DNA from: Comamonadaceae bacterium
GTDB taxonomy: Bacteria > Pseudomonadota > Gammaproteobacteria > Burkholderiales > Burkholderiaceae_C
Reading direction: 5' to 3'
Assembly: GCA_947451385.1 (NCBI GenBank)
Contig: CANFYZ010000008.1
Coordinates: forward strand, 1 to 62,405
DNA: 62,405 nucleotides
Under the pieces are notes generated by a model. The model searched no databases. It worked only from the letters and a program-made list of their open reading frames with translations, and had not been told where the DNA came from. A program made the translations under genes and the position numbers. How positions within the stretch are numbered: position 1 is the stretch's first letter; each line of letters opens with the position of its first letter. Positions 48,226-57,941 of this stretch are shown in pieces.

Positions 48226-48251
48226 CCAGGCGGGAGGAGAACCCGCTTGGT
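48225..48251 (+). terminator. Hairpin at the end of the gfc/yjb-like operon
   Basis: ACCAGGCGGG (48225-48234) and CCCGCTTGGT (48242-48251) pair over 10 bp with one G-T wobble and a 7-nt loop, starting in the stop codon. No T run follows, so it may act as an mRNA end stabiliser or weak terminator between convergent genes. Confidence 0.35.
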
Positions 48252-48272
48252 CGCCTCAATGCTCGGAATGCG

Positions 48273-49175
48273 TTAAGCGCGCAAGGCGGCGCGCAGTTTC
48301 TCTCCCACATCGGGGCGAGCCGCAAACGGATCGGGCGGGTTGTGATTCTGCACGATGGCTTCCATGCGGCTTTGCACGTTGCCCAGGGCTTGCGGGTGGC
48401 TGTAGATGTAAAACTGACCACTCGCGATCGCGTCAAACACCTTGTGCGCCACTTCGGTCGCCGAGACTTTGCCGCTGCTCACTGCTTTGTCACTCATGGC
48501 TTGACCAATCAGTTGGCTCTGCGTGGGTTGGGCTTCAGGCAGTGAGGCCGGCCGGTTGCGCTGGCTTTGCGTGATGCCGGTGGGCACAAAATAAGGGCAC
48601 AGAACGCTGGCACTGATTTGATCGGTCACCAGTTTCAAGTCTTGGTACAGGCTCTCGGTCAGGGCCACCACCGCGTGTTTGCTGACGTTGTAAATGCCCA
48701 TGTTCGGCGCAGTCAGCAAACCGGCCATGCTGGCGGTATTCACAATATGCCCTTGATAAGTTGGATCCTTTTTCGCGGCCTCCAACATCATGGGGGTGAA
48801 CAAGCGCACACCGTGCACCACACCCCAGACGTTGACGCCCATCACCCATTCCCAATCGGCCACCGTGTTTTCCCAAACCAAGCCCCCTGCCCCCACACCC
48901 GCGTTGTTGAAGACAAAATGCGGCGCACCAAAGCGGGCTTGAACGGCATCGGCCAAGGCCTGCATCTCGGCCGCTTTGGACACATCGACCTTGCGTGCCA
49001 AGACCTGCACGCCCTGGGCAATCATTTCTTGTTCGGCTTTGTCCAGCGCATCTTGTTGCACATCGACCAAGACCAAATTCATGCCCAGTTGGGCGCCAAT
49101 GCGTGCGCACTCCAGCCCAAAGCCAGAGCCGGCGCCGGTCAATACCGCTGTTTTGCCTTTGAAGTTATCGATCAT
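48273..49175 (-). CDS. SDR family oxidoreductase
   Basis: 300 residues. NAD-binding GAGSGFGLECARIGAQLG near the start, NNAGVGAGG, Ser in TASMAGLL, YNVSKHAVVALTE as the catalytic Tyr/Lys. The C-terminal extension beyond the usual 250 residues contains EVAHKVFDAIASGQFYIYSHP, seen in SDRs of lipid and xenobiotic operons. Its ATG overlaps the GST stop, so it is the last gene of the reverse acyl-CoA operon. Substrate unknown. Confidence 0.9.
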   Translation of the reverse strand: MIDNFKGKTAVLTGAGSGFGLECARIGAQLGMNLVLVDVQQDALDKAEQEMIAQGVQVLARKVDVSKAAEMQALADAVQARFGAPHFVFNNAGVGAGGLVWENTVADWEWVMGVNVWGVVHGVRLFTPMMLEAAKKDPTYQGHIVNTASMAGLLTAPNMGIYNVSKHAVVALTESLYQDLKLVTDQISASVLCPYFVPTGITQSQRNRPASLPEAQPTQSQLIGQAMSDKAVSSGKVSATEVAHKVFDAIASGQFYIYSHPQALGNVQSRMEAIVQNHNPPDPFAARPDVGEKLRAALRA

Positions 49176-50107
49176 GGAGAAACCTTTTTCAATGTGAAGC
49201 CAATGCGTGGAAAGTGCACATGCACCGTGCCTGCGCGCTCGTCACTGCGGCGCAGGGTCAGGCGGGTGCGCGTTGCGGCCATCAACTGACCGGTGGTGGG
49301 TTCGGTGCCGAACGTGTCAGCCGCCACCACCACCTCGCTGCCCAGCGGGATGCCGTGGTCGTCTTGGAAGGGTTCATTCGCCAAAGCGGCCGGCGTGCTG
49401 GACTGGGCAATGGCCAGCGCCCGCTCGCTGCTGATCTCGGTCGACTGGCCATGGCCCAAAGCCATGATGCGCTCCAGCCAGGACTTGACCAAGGGGGTGG
49501 CATCCAGCACACCCGCCACCGACGGTGTGCGGTACTGGGTGAACCAAATCGGGTGGGCCGCTGAAAAGTCGGCGATACAGGGCTGGTCACCCAGCAAGAA
49601 AGGCTGGTCGGTCAGCATGTCCGACAGCCGCCGCAAATAGCTCTTGTAGGTGGCCGCGGCGTCACTGGAATTCATGCGCGGCGCGCCACCGCGCATGGCT
49701 TGGCGGTCTTGCACAAAGGCCTTGGCCCATTCGGGCGAGTTGTTGCCCATGATCTCGGCCGCGCCACTGGGTTGGAAGTTAAAGGCCATGACCGGGTTGA
49801 AGGTCAGACTGTCGCCCCATTGCGCGACGATGCGGGCCAAACCCTTGTGGCTTTCGGGGTACAGAGGCGGCTGCGGCTGCAGATGCTCCAGCACATCGCA
49901 AATCAGCGCCGTATCGCAGTAAACATCGGCACCGATCTGCAAGATGGGCGTGCGGCGGTAGCCGCCGGAGAGGGCCACCACATCGGGTTTGGGCATCATC
50001 ATCGGGATGATCACGCTCTTCCAGCTCAGTTGTTTGAAGCCCAACACCATCCGAATTTTTTCGGCAAACGGCGAGGTGGGGTAATGGTGAAGAATGATGT
50101 CGCTCAT
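49172..50107 (-). CDS. Glutathione S-transferase family protein
   Basis: 311 residues from ATG 50107 (MSDIILHHYPTSPFAEKIRMVLG). The N-terminal thioredoxin-like domain has the Ser/Tyr region YPTSPFAEK, cis-Pro in GYRRTPILQIG and DTALICDVLE. The C-terminal helical domain includes FLLGDQPCIADFSAAHPIWF. About 80 extra residues at the end (from QSSTPAALANEPFQDDH) form an unassigned beta-rich tail, which lengthens it beyond the usual 200-230. It probably handles an electrophilic intermediate or isomerisation in the operon (inference). Confidence 0.88.
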   Translation of the reverse strand: MSDIILHHYPTSPFAEKIRMVLGFKQLSWKSVIIPMMMPKPDVVALSGGYRRTPILQIGADVYCDTALICDVLEHLQPQPPLYPESHKGLARIVAQWGDSLTFNPVMAFNFQPSGAAEIMGNNSPEWAKAFVQDRQAMRGGAPRMNSSDAAATYKSYLRRLSDMLTDQPFLLGDQPCIADFSAAHPIWFTQYRTPSVAGVLDATPLVKSWLERIMALGHGQSTEISSERALAIAQSSTPAALANEPFQDDHGIPLGSEVVVAADTFGTEPTTGQLMAATRTRLTLRRSDERAGTVHVHFPRIGFTLKKVSP

Positions 50108-50146
50108 GGGGGACTCCAATAAGGTGGGGTTAGGGGCAGCGGCGTG

Positions 50147-51163
50147 TCAGATCAACTTGACCAGCTGTTTGCCAAAATTTTTGCCCTTGAGCAAACCCAA
50201 AAAGGCTTCAGGCGCAGCCGCCAGGCCTTGAGCGACTGTCTCACGGGGGCTCAGCGTGCCCGAGGCCACCATGTCGCCCAGTTCTTGCAGCGCCTCGGGC
50301 CACACCTCGGGGTGTTCACCCACAATAAATCCTTCGATCTTCATGCGGTTGATCAAAATGGCCGAAGGATTGCTCATCGGCAAGGGGTTGCCGTTGTAAC
50401 CGGCGATCATGCCGCACACCGCCATGCGCGAAAACGCGTTCATGCGCATCATGACGGCATCCAAGACCATGCCTCCGACGTTTTCAAAGTGGCCGTCAAT
50501 GCCCTGTGGACAAGCCACTTTCAAGGCCTTGGAGAGCGAAACGGCATCGGCGTGCTGTTTGTAATCCACGCAGTCATCAAAGCCCAGTTCGTTGACCACG
50601 TAATCGCATTTTTCTTGGCCGCCCGCAATGCCCACCACGCGGCAACCCCGGGCCTTGGCCAAAGCGCCGTAGGCGCTGCCCACCGCACCACTGGCTGCGC
50701 TCACGGTCACCGTCTCGCCCGCTTTGGGGGCAATGATTTTCACCAAGCCATACCAAGCGGTCACCCCCGGCATGCCCACCGCCCCCAGGAAGTGGCTCAT
50801 GGAGAAGCGGCTCGGATCCACTTTGCGGTACTCGCCCACCGACTGAGGCTCAATCACCGTGAAGTGCTGCCAACCGCCGCGCCCCACCACAATGTCTGCG
50901 ACCTGGAATTTGGGATTGCGACTTTCGATCACTTCACCGACCGTGCCGCCAACCATGACTTGACCCAGCGCTTGCGGCGCGGCGTAGCTTTTGCTGTCGT
51001 TCATGCGCCCGCGCATGTACGGGTCAAGGCTCAAATAATGGTTGCGCACCAGCACCTGGCCCTCTTGCAGCGCCGGCGTGTCTGCGCTGATCAACTTGAA
51101 ATTGGAGGTGCTGGGTTCGCCTTGCGGGCGATTGTCTAAAACGATGATCTGGTTGTTAGGCAT
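50147..51163 (-). CDS. NADP-dependent medium-chain reductase (CurA/leukotriene B4 dehydrogenase-like)
   Basis: 338 residues, zinc-free MDR family. Features: VRNHYLSLDPYMRGRM near 45, FLGAVGMPGVTAWYGLVKI, the NADP-binding TVSAASGAVGSAYGALAKARG, and CGMIAGYNG. Relatives reduce the double bond of alpha,beta-unsaturated ketones. It sits between the GST and PaaI-like genes in the reverse operon, so reduction of an enone or enoyl intermediate is likely (inference). Confidence 0.92.
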   Translation of the reverse strand: MPNNQIIVLDNRPQGEPSTSNFKLISADTPALQEGQVLVRNHYLSLDPYMRGRMNDSKSYAAPQALGQVMVGGTVGEVIESRNPKFQVADIVVGRGGWQHFTVIEPQSVGEYRKVDPSRFSMSHFLGAVGMPGVTAWYGLVKIIAPKAGETVTVSAASGAVGSAYGALAKARGCRVVGIAGGQEKCDYVVNELGFDDCVDYKQHADAVSLSKALKVACPQGIDGHFENVGGMVLDAVMMRMNAFSRMAVCGMIAGYNGNPLPMSNPSAILINRMKIEGFIVGEHPEVWPEALQELGDMVASGTLSPRETVAQGLAAAPEAFLGLLKGKNFGKQLVKLI

Positions 51164-51189
51164 GCGGTGTCTCCGTTAAGGTGAAATGT

Positions 51190-51621
51190 TCAGTCGGTGG
51201 AAATGGTGTGGGTGCCCGGCGGCGTGCGGCGCGGCAGGTACTTGAAGGTGCCGGTGGCGTGGGCGCACAACTGGCCCTGCGCATCAAAAATTTTCGCTTC
51301 GGTGAACGCCATGGCGCGGGTGCGCTGCAGCAAGGTGCCTTGGCTGATCAATTTGAAACCCGCCTCACCCTGGGCCGGGCGCATGAAACTGGTCTTCATC
51401 TCAATCGTCACCACGCCCATGCCGGGCTCCACACTGCGCGCGGCGGTGGCCATGGTCACGTCCAACAGCGTCATGACGACGCCGCCATGCGCCACATCGA
51501 ACGAATTCAGATGCTCGGCACGGGGAGCGAAGTGAAGTTCCGAGTGGCCGCCCTCGAATTTCTCCAGAGTGAAGCCCAGGTGATCGACAAACGGTATGGG
51601 AACGCCAAAGGAAAGGCTCAT
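51190..51621 (-). CDS. PaaI-like hot-dog thioesterase
   Basis: 143 residues from ATG 51621 (MSLSFGVPIPFVDHLGF). The signature HLNSFDVAHGGVVMTLLDVTMATAA carries the HGG active-site turn and catalytic Asp of PaaI-type thioesterases, followed by VTIEMKTSFMRPAQGE. Hydrolyses acyl-CoA or aryl-CoA thioesters, often to relieve CoA sequestration in degradation pathways. A longer frame from 51687 overlaps the upstream SDR and is rejected. Confidence 0.9.
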   Translation of the reverse strand: MSLSFGVPIPFVDHLGFTLEKFEGGHSELHFAPRAEHLNSFDVAHGGVVMTLLDVTMATAARSVEPGMGVVTIEMKTSFMRPAQGEAGFKLISQGTLLQRTRAMAFTEAKIFDAQGQLCAHATGTFKYLPRRTPPGTHTISTD

Positions 51622-51641
51622 GCTGAATCCGGCTCCGTTGC

Positions 51642-52433
51642 TCAGCCGCCGATGATGGCGCTGACGCCACCGTCGACCGCCAACCATTGCCCGGTAATGT
51701 GTTTGCCGGCATCAGAGGCGTACAGCAAGGTCAGGCCTTTCAGGTCTTCGTCGTCGCCCAGGCGGCGCATGGGTGCGCCTTGGGCCATTTTCTCGGAGCC
51801 CAGTTTTTCGATCAGGCCGTTGGCCATTTTGGTTGGGAAAAAGCCAGGGCAAATCGCGTTCACCGTGATGCCATGCTCGCCCCACTCGCCGGCCAGCGCA
51901 CGCGTGAAGTTGACCACCGCGCCTTTCGAGGTGTTGTAGGCGATGGTTTCCATCTCGGCCGGATTGCCAGCCAAACCGGCGATCGAGGCGATGTTCAGAA
52001 TGCGGCCTTTTTTGCGCGGGATCATGCACAAATTGGCGACGTGCTGCGACAGGATGAAATAGCCCCGCACGTTCAGGTTCATCACTTTGTCCCAAGCCGC
52101 AATGGGGTGCTCTTCGGCCGGTGCACCCCAGGAAGCGCCGGCGTTGTTGATCAAAATATCGATCGGCCCCATGCGCGCCACGGTTTCTTCAGCCAGACGG
52201 CGCAGGTCTTCTTCTTTGGCGCAGTCGGCGGCAATGCACTGCGCATCGATGCCGGCTTGGGCCAATTCGGCCACGGCCTCCGCCAGGTCCTCGGCTTTGC
52301 GCGAGCTCAGCATGATGCGGGCCCCGGCTTCGCCCAAGGCATGCGCCATTTGCAAACCCAGGCCACGTGAGCCGCCAGTGACCAAGGCCACCTGGCCGGT
52401 CAAGTCAAAAAGTTGTTGAACGGTGCGAGTCAT
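51642..52433 (-). CDS. SDR family oxidoreductase (FabG/gluconate dehydrogenase-like)
   Basis: 263 residues. VTGGSRGLGLQMAHALGEAG, NNAGASWG, Ser in NIASIAGLAG, YNTSKGAVVNFTRALA and the C-terminal ITGQWLAVDGGVSAIIGG give a complete classical SDR. It lies 20 bp before the PaaI-like thioesterase. It probably acts on a hydroxyacyl intermediate of the pathway encoded by its neighbours. The 141 bp to the acyl-CoA dehydrogenase stop show nothing identifiable. Confidence 0.92.
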   Translation of the reverse strand: MTRTVQQLFDLTGQVALVTGGSRGLGLQMAHALGEAGARIMLSSRKAEDLAEAVAELAQAGIDAQCIAADCAKEEDLRRLAEETVARMGPIDILINNAGASWGAPAEEHPIAAWDKVMNLNVRGYFILSQHVANLCMIPRKKGRILNIASIAGLAGNPAEMETIAYNTSKGAVVNFTRALAGEWGEHGITVNAICPGFFPTKMANGLIEKLGSEKMAQGAPMRRLGDDEDLKGLTLLYASDAGKHITGQWLAVDGGVSAIIGG

Positions 52434-52574
52434 TTGTTGCTCCTGTGCGTTGAAGTTGAAATCCAGGCAACGGCTTTTTTGGCCACTGCTTTCATGAAAG
52501 GTTGGATCGCTACATGATCGGGTTGATTGGGGACGGCCGCTAGCACCTGCGCGTCATGCCGATGGGTTGAATCA

Positions 52575-54389
52575 TCAGAAAGCGTCCTCGGGCACGTCCG
52601 CGCAGGTGGGGTCCCGGCTGCTGACCACCTGCAACCAGGCACCAATTTTCGGCAATTCATAGCGGTAAAAATACCGGCAAGCCGCACGACGGCCCTGGGC
52701 GGCGGGGCTAGAGTCCTCTCCCAAGCTCGCGGCCACGTCCAGCCAGATCCAGGCGATCACGGTGTGACCAAAGGCCTGCAAGTAGGGTACGGCATTGGCC
52801 AGCGCTTGGGCCGGCTCGGCACCGCTCCAGGCCTGCTGCGTGGCTTGGCTCACTTGCTGCAAGGCTGACCGCAAGGCGTCGGCCTCGGGGCCCCAATGGG
52901 CCTCGGCCTTGGCGGCGGTGGCCAGCATGCGCTCGGCCAACAGTTGCAGACCGCGCCCGTTTTCCATCAACACCTTGCGGCCGAGCAAGTCCATGGCCTG
53001 GATGCCGTGGGTGCCTTCATGGATCATGTTCAAGCGGTTGTCGCGCCAGTACTGCTCCACCGGAAAGTCGCGGGTGTAGCCGTAGCCACCGTGGATCTGG
53101 ATGGCCAGGCTGTTGGCCTCCAAGCACCATTCGCTGGGAAAGCTTTTCACGATGGGGGTCAAAACCTCCAGCAACAGGCGGGCCACATCCGCGTCTTCGG
53201 CGCTGCCCGTGTGCTGTTCGTCCACCAAGCGGGCGCTGTACAAGGCCAGGGCCAGCGCCCCTTCGGAATACGCTTTTTGCGCGAGCAACATGCGTTTGAT
53301 GTCGGCATGCTCGATGATGCGCACCTGCGCTTGGCTCGCGTTCTTGCCCCCTGCCCCACTGGGGCGACCTTGCGGCCGGTTCTTGGCGTACTCCAGGCTG
53401 GCGTAATAGCCCGCCAGGCCCAGCATGGTGGCCGCCAAGCCGACGCCAATGCGGGCTTCGTTCATCATGTGGAACATGCATTTGAGGCCATCGCCTGGCC
53501 GGCCCACCAAATAGCCCACCGCACCGGCTTGTCCTCGGACCGGGTATTTGCCTTCGCCAAAATTCAGCAGCGTGTTGGTCGTGCCGCGCCAACCACATTT
53601 GTGGTTCAGGCCGGCCAGCGCCACGTCGTTGCGCTCGCCGGTCAGCTGCGCCTGTGTGTCCACCAGTTTCTTGGGCACGATAAAGAGAGAGATGCCTTTC
53701 ACGCCGGGCACCAATTGACCCTGTGCATCCGGGATCTTGGCCAAGACCAAATGGACGATGTTCTCGGACAGCTCATGCTCACCCGAGGAAATCCACATCT
53801 TGTTGCCCTTGAGGCGGAAGCGTGGCCCCAAAGGGTCCGACTCAAAATCGGCACCATCGGGGGTGGCACGGGACATGACATCGCTGAGCGATGAGCCCGC
53901 CTGCGGCTCGGTCAGGCACATGGTGCCGGAAAAGCGCCCCGAAAATTCGTTGGCCGCGAACACCTTTTTTTGCAGCTCGGTGCCATGCACCATCAGCAAA
54001 TTGGCGTTGCCACTGGTGAGCATGCCCGAGCCAATGCTGACCGAGGCCATGCTGAAAAAAGCATTCGCCGCGGCTTCTACCGTGTAGGGCAATTGCATGC
54101 CGCCCATGTCGTAGTCCTGCGCCGCGCTCAGCATGCCCGATTCGGCATAGGCGTCGTAAGCGTCTTGGGTGGCCTGCGGCAAGATGACTTTTTCACCGTC
54201 AAATTGCGGCTCTTGGACATCGACCAAACGGTTGAACGGCGCAAATTTTTCGCGCGCAATGCGTTCACAGGTGTCCAACACAGCGGCGAAGGTCTCACGG
54301 CTGTGATCGGCAAAACGCGCTCGCGACTGCAGGCTGTCCACGTGCAGCCAGTCGTGCAGCAAAAAATCAACGGTGGGGCGCAAACTCAT
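52575..54389 (-). CDS. Acyl-CoA dehydrogenase, long form (about 600 residues)
   Basis: 604 residues, about 200 more than standard acyl-CoA dehydrogenases, matching the AcdB/FadE5-like long class with an extra C-terminal helical domain. FAD-domain motifs: MCLTEPQAGSSLSDV near 160, KGNKMWISSGEHEL near 205 and GYGYTRDFPVEQYWRDNR near 440. The base Glu is probably in MIHEGTHGIQAMDLLGRK near 465. Catalyses the first alpha,beta-oxidation step. It is separated from the upstream thiolase by a strong terminator-like hairpin, so its expression may be partly independent. Confidence 0.94.
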   Translation of the reverse strand: MSLRPTVDFLLHDWLHVDSLQSRARFADHSRETFAAVLDTCERIAREKFAPFNRLVDVQEPQFDGEKVILPQATQDAYDAYAESGMLSAAQDYDMGGMQLPYTVEAAANAFFSMASVSIGSGMLTSGNANLLMVHGTELQKKVFAANEFSGRFSGTMCLTEPQAGSSLSDVMSRATPDGADFESDPLGPRFRLKGNKMWISSGEHELSENIVHLVLAKIPDAQGQLVPGVKGISLFIVPKKLVDTQAQLTGERNDVALAGLNHKCGWRGTTNTLLNFGEGKYPVRGQAGAVGYLVGRPGDGLKCMFHMMNEARIGVGLAATMLGLAGYYASLEYAKNRPQGRPSGAGGKNASQAQVRIIEHADIKRMLLAQKAYSEGALALALYSARLVDEQHTGSAEDADVARLLLEVLTPIVKSFPSEWCLEANSLAIQIHGGYGYTRDFPVEQYWRDNRLNMIHEGTHGIQAMDLLGRKVLMENGRGLQLLAERMLATAAKAEAHWGPEADALRSALQQVSQATQQAWSGAEPAQALANAVPYLQAFGHTVIAWIWLDVAASLGEDSSPAAQGRRAACRYFYRYELPKIGAWLQVVSSRDPTCADVPEDAF

Positions 54390-54413
54390 GGAACTCTCCC
54401 AAATTCAAACCAT

Positions 54414-54448
54414 AAAAAAGGCGGCCAGCCCTGAAAGCCAACCGCCTT
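54414..54448 (-). terminator. Intrinsic terminator after the thiolase gene
   Basis: On the reverse strand AAGGCGG (54448-54442) pairs with CCGCCTT (54424-54418), extended by wobble pairs and GGC/GCC inside, and runs into six T. It lies 33 bp past the thiolase stop and before the acyl-CoA dehydrogenase start. This is the clearest terminator in the window besides the rimP leader. Confidence 0.72.
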
Positions 54449-54480
54449 GTGCGTGGGTTCAAAACCGACGCGGCACAGAC

Positions 54481-55656
54481 TCACAGCACTTCAAAGATGC
54501 CGCAAGCGCCCATGCCACCGCCGATGCACATGGTCACGGCCACGCGCTTGGCGCCGCGGCGTTTGCCTTCGATCAAAGCATGGCCTGTCAAGCGCTGGCC
54601 GCTGACGCCGTAGGGGTGGCCCACCGCAATCGCGCCGCCGTTGACGTTCAGACGGTCGGCCGGAATGCCCAGCTTGTCGCGGCAGTACAGCACCTGCACC
54701 GCAAACGCTTCGTTCAGCTCCCACAGGTCGATGTCATTGACCGTCAGACCCAAACGGGCCAAGGCTTTGGGCACGGCATAGACAGGGCCAATGCCCATTT
54801 CGTCAGGCTCGCATCCGGCCACGGCAAAACCCAAGAAACGACCCAGGGGCTGGAGGCCTTTTTTCTCGGCCAGCGTTTCGTCCATCAACACGCAAGCGCC
54901 TGAGCCGTCGGAAAACTGGCTGGCGTTACCGGCGGAGATCAAACCGCCGGGCAAGGCCGAACGCAAACCGCTGATGGCTTCCACGGTCGTGCCTTCGCGC
55001 GTGCCTTCGTCCTTGCTCACGGTGACTTGTTTGGTCATCAAGCCCATGGTCTTGTCGGCCACACCGGCCAACACCGTGATCGGCGCAATTTCAGCGTCGA
55101 ACAGGCCTGCGGCTTGGGCCGCGCAGGCTTTTTGCTGGCTGCCCGCACCGTACTCGTCCATGCGGTCGCGGCCGATGTTGTAGCGTTTGGCCACTTGCTC
55201 GGCGGTTTGCAGCATGCTCCAGTAAATCTCTGGCTTGGTCTTGGCCAAGGACAGGTCTTGCAGCATGTGCTGGTTCATTTCTTGTTGCACACAAGAGATG
55301 CTTTCCACGCCACCGGCCACATACACCTGGCCTTCACCCGCGATGATGCGTTGCGCCGCCAAGGCAATGGTTTGCAGGCCGGAGGAGCAAAAACGGTTGA
55401 CCGTCAAACCCGAGACCGAAATCGGCAAACCGGCTTTCAGGGCGATTTGCCGTGCGATGTTGGCACCGGTGGCCCCTTCGGGCGTGGCGCAACCCATGAT
55501 CACATCCTCCACTTCGGCCCCCTCGATGCCAGCGCGCTGAACCGCGTGCTGTACCGCATGGCCGCCCAAGGTGGCTCCGTGGGTCATGTTGAAGGCGCCC
55601 TTCCAGCTTTTGGCCAAAGGCGTGCGTGCGGTCGAAACAATGACGGCGTTGCTCAT
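54481..55656 (-). CDS. Acetyl-CoA C-acyltransferase (thiolase)
   Basis: 391 residues, degradative thiolase length. Acyl-accepting Cys in [16 protein letters not shown] near residue 87, NEAFAVQ, His in [19 protein letters not shown] near 345, and the second Cys in [14 protein letters not shown] at the end. Catalyses the last step of beta-oxidation. It lies between the FadB-like gene (59 bp) and a terminator. Confidence 0.95.
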   Translation of the reverse strand: MSNAVIVSTARTPLAKSWKGAFNMTHGATLGGHAVQHAVQRAGIEGAEVEDVIMGCATPEGATGANIARQIALKAGLPISVSGLTVNRFCSSGLQTIALAAQRIIAGEGQVYVAGGVESISCVQQEMNQHMLQDLSLAKTKPEIYWSMLQTAEQVAKRYNIGRDRMDEYGAGSQQKACAAQAAGLFDAEIAPITVLAGVADKTMGLMTKQVTVSKDEGTREGTTVEAISGLRSALPGGLISAGNASQFSDGSGACVLMDETLAEKKGLQPLGRFLGFAVAGCEPDEMGIGPVYAVPKALARLGLTVNDIDLWELNEAFAVQVLYCRDKLGIPADRLNVNGGAIAVGHPYGVSGQRLTGHALIEGKRRGAKRVAVTMCIGGGMGACGIFEVL

Positions 55657-55715
55657 GATGGATACCTTTCAAGTTGAGGGCAGAACCCAAGGCCTGCCCG
55701 CCAAAAAATAAAAAA

Positions 55716-57827
55716 TCAGTTGAAACTCTTGCCTTCAGCGGCCAAACGGGCCAGCAAGGGCGCGGGCTGCCAGAAGGCCGCATCGTCACGCGGATTTTTG
55801 GCAAAACGTTGCATGGCTTGCACCACATTGAACAGGCCAACTTGGTCGGCGTACAACATCGGGCCACCGCGGAAGATGGGGAAGCCGTAGCCGGTCAGAT
55901 ACACCATGTCGATGTCGCTGGCCTTGCCTGCAATGCCTTCTTCCAGAATATGGGCCGCCTCGTTGACCAGGGCGAAGACCAGGCGTTGCACGATTTCTTC
56001 GTCGCTGATCTTACGTGGGGTGATGCCTTGGGCTGCGCGGTATTTCTCGATCATCTCGATCACCACTGGGCTGGGGATGGCATCGCGCTTGCCGGCTTGG
56101 TAGTCGTACCAGCCTGCACCGGTTTTTTGCCCATAACGGCCCAGTTCACACAGCAAATCGGCGGTCTTGCTGTACAGCATGTTGGGGCGCTCCACCGCGC
56201 GGCGCTTGCGAATCGCCCAGCCAATGTCGTTACCGGCCAAGTCACCCATGCGGAACGGACCCATGGCAAAACCGAATTTCTCCACGGCTTTGTCGACCTG
56301 CGCCGGGGTGCAGCCTTCGTCCACCAAGAAACCGGCCTGACGGCTGTACTGCTCGATCATGCGGTTGCCAATGAAACCATCGCACACGCCTGAAACCACC
56401 GAGGTTTTCTTGATCTTTTTACCCAAAGCCATCACTGTGGCCAGCACGTCTTTGCCGGTCTGGGCACCGCGCACCACTTCGAGCAACTTCATCACGTTGG
56501 CGGGGCTGAAGAAGTGCATGCCGATCACGTCTTGAGGGCGCTGTGTGAACGAAGCGATTTGGTTCACGTCCAGGGTCGAGGTGTTGGAGGCCAGAATCGC
56601 ACCGGGCTTCATCACCTGGTCGAGCTTCTTGAAGACGGTTTCTTTGACGCCCATTTCTTCGAACACGGCCTCGATCACCAGATCGGCCTGGCCGATGTCG
56701 TCATAGCTCAATGTGGGGGTCAACAAGGCCATGCGCTGCTCATATTTGTCTTGCTTGAGCTTGCCTTTTTTCACCTGGGCTTCGTAGTTCTTGCGGATGG
56801 TCGCCACGCCACGGTCCAGGGCGTCTTGCTTCATCTCCAGAATCTTCACCGGGATGCCGGCGTTCAAGAAATTCATGGAAATGCCGCCACCCATGGTGCC
56901 GGCACCGATCACAGCCACGCTGGCGATGTTGCGTTTGGGTGTGTCTTCCGGCACATCGGCGATCTTGGAAGCCGCGCGGTCGGCAATGAAAATATGGCGC
57001 AATGCCCGGCACTCGGGCGTGAACATCAAATTGGTGAAGATCTCACGCTCGGTGGCCATGCCGTCTTCAAACTTTTGCTTGGTCGCGGCCTCCACCGCAT
57101 CCAGACACTTGCCAGGGGCCGGAAAGTTTTTCGACATGCCCTTGACCATGTTGCGGGCGAACTGGAAATAAGCATCGCCTTGCGGGTGTTTGCAAGGCAG
57201 GTTTTTGACCAAGGGCTTGGGCGTACCGTCGGCATGCACGGCAGCCACTTTGCGGGCCAAGGCCTGCGCTTCATCGGCCAGAGTTTCAGGCGAAGCGGCC
57301 ATTTGATCGAACAGCTTTTGACCTGGCAACATGGCCAGCATCTCGCTCTTGATGGGCTCACCGCTGACGATCATGTTCAGCGCGGGTTCGACACCAATCA
57401 CACGCGGCAAACGCTGCGTGCCACCGGCCCCGGGAATCAGGCCGAGCTTGACTTCGGGCAGCGCGATGCTGGCACCGGGCGCCGCAATGCGGTAGTGGCA
57501 GCCCAGCGCCAACTCCAAGCCACCGCCCATGGCGACCGAGTGGATTGCCGCGACCACGGGTTTGTCGGAGTTTTCACACACCCGAATCACGCTCAACAAA
57601 TTGGGTTCCTGGGTCGCTTTGGGCGAGCCAAATTCACGAATGTCAGCGCCACCCGAAAAGGCCTTGCCGGCGCCGGTGATGACAATCGCTTTGACGGCGC
57701 TGTCGGCGTTGGCTTTCGCGATGCCGTCGGTCAAACCGATGCGGGTGGATAAGCCCAAACCGTTGACCGGTGGGTTGGCCATGGTGATCACTGCCACGTC
57801 GCCATGGACTTTGTATTCAGCCGTCAT
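55716..57827 (-). CDS. Bifunctional enoyl-CoA hydratase / 3-hydroxyacyl-CoA dehydrogenase (FadB/FadJ-like)
   Basis: 703 residues from ATG 57827; GAGGAAT precedes it, and a TTG at 57842 is less likely. The N-terminal crotonase domain has [21 protein letters not shown] and [21 protein letters not shown]. The NAD domain begins near 305 with [19 protein letters not shown] and includes [14 protein letters not shown] and [17 protein letters not shown]. The C-terminal HAD domains end near 680. Carries out the two middle steps of beta-oxidation. First gene of the reverse operon, behind a perfect palindrome at 57859-57882. Confidence 0.96.
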   Translation of the reverse strand: MTAEYKVHGDVAVITMANPPVNGLGLSTRIGLTDGIAKANADSAVKAIVITGAGKAFSGGADIREFGSPKATQEPNLLSVIRVCENSDKPVVAAIHSVAMGGGLELALGCHYRIAAPGASIALPEVKLGLIPGAGGTQRLPRVIGVEPALNMIVSGEPIKSEMLAMLPGQKLFDQMAASPETLADEAQALARKVAAVHADGTPKPLVKNLPCKHPQGDAYFQFARNMVKGMSKNFPAPGKCLDAVEAATKQKFEDGMATEREIFTNLMFTPECRALRHIFIADRAASKIADVPEDTPKRNIASVAVIGAGTMGGGISMNFLNAGIPVKILEMKQDALDRGVATIRKNYEAQVKKGKLKQDKYEQRMALLTPTLSYDDIGQADLVIEAVFEEMGVKETVFKKLDQVMKPGAILASNTSTLDVNQIASFTQRPQDVIGMHFFSPANVMKLLEVVRGAQTGKDVLATVMALGKKIKKTSVVSGVCDGFIGNRMIEQYSRQAGFLVDEGCTPAQVDKAVEKFGFAMGPFRMGDLAGNDIGWAIRKRRAVERPNMLYSKTADLLCELGRYGQKTGAGWYDYQAGKRDAIPSPVVIEMIEKYRAAQGITPRKISDEEIVQRLVFALVNEAAHILEEGIAGKASDIDMVYLTGYGFPIFRGGPMLYADQVGLFNVVQAMQRFAKNPRDDAAFWQPAPLLARLAAEGKSFN

Positions 57828-57858
57828 GCTTTTATTCCTCAAAAATGAAAGGCATCAT

Positions 57859-57882
57859 AAAAAAGAACGGGCGTTCTTTTTT
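57859..57882 (-). promoter_or_regulatory. 24-bp perfect palindrome upstream of fadB-like gene (TetR-type operator candidate)
   Basis: Arms AAAAAAGAACG (57859-57869) and CGTTCTTTTTT (57872-57882) are exact complements around GG, centred 43 bp upstream of the ATG. The GAACG-GG-CGTTC core and length resemble TetR-family operators controlling fatty-acid catabolism genes. The run of T on either strand could also let it act as a weak terminator after livF. No TetR gene is in the window. Confidence 0.6.
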
Positions 57883-57941
57883 GTAGATTTTAGGGTAAGT
57901 TGTTGAAATCTCAGGGTCTGACTGTCGCGATTGGGACGAAC

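Noticed and set aside
50144..51139. 331-codon forward frame across the MDR reductase gene
   Set aside because: Antisense shadow, His-rich, no recognisable motif.
52896..53894. 332-codon forward frame inside the acyl-CoA dehydrogenase gene
   Set aside because: Shadow frame with no family motifs; the reverse gene is certain.
55680..55730. GGGCAG...CTGCCC repeat next to an A/T run between the fadB-like and thiolase genes
   Set aside because: On the transcribed strand the T run comes before the stem rather than after, so it is not an intrinsic terminator; arms are only 6 bp.
56514..57752. 412-codon forward frame inside the fadB-like gene
   Set aside because: His/Gln/Gly-rich shadow of a certain reverse-strand enzyme; no domain, no ribosome site.
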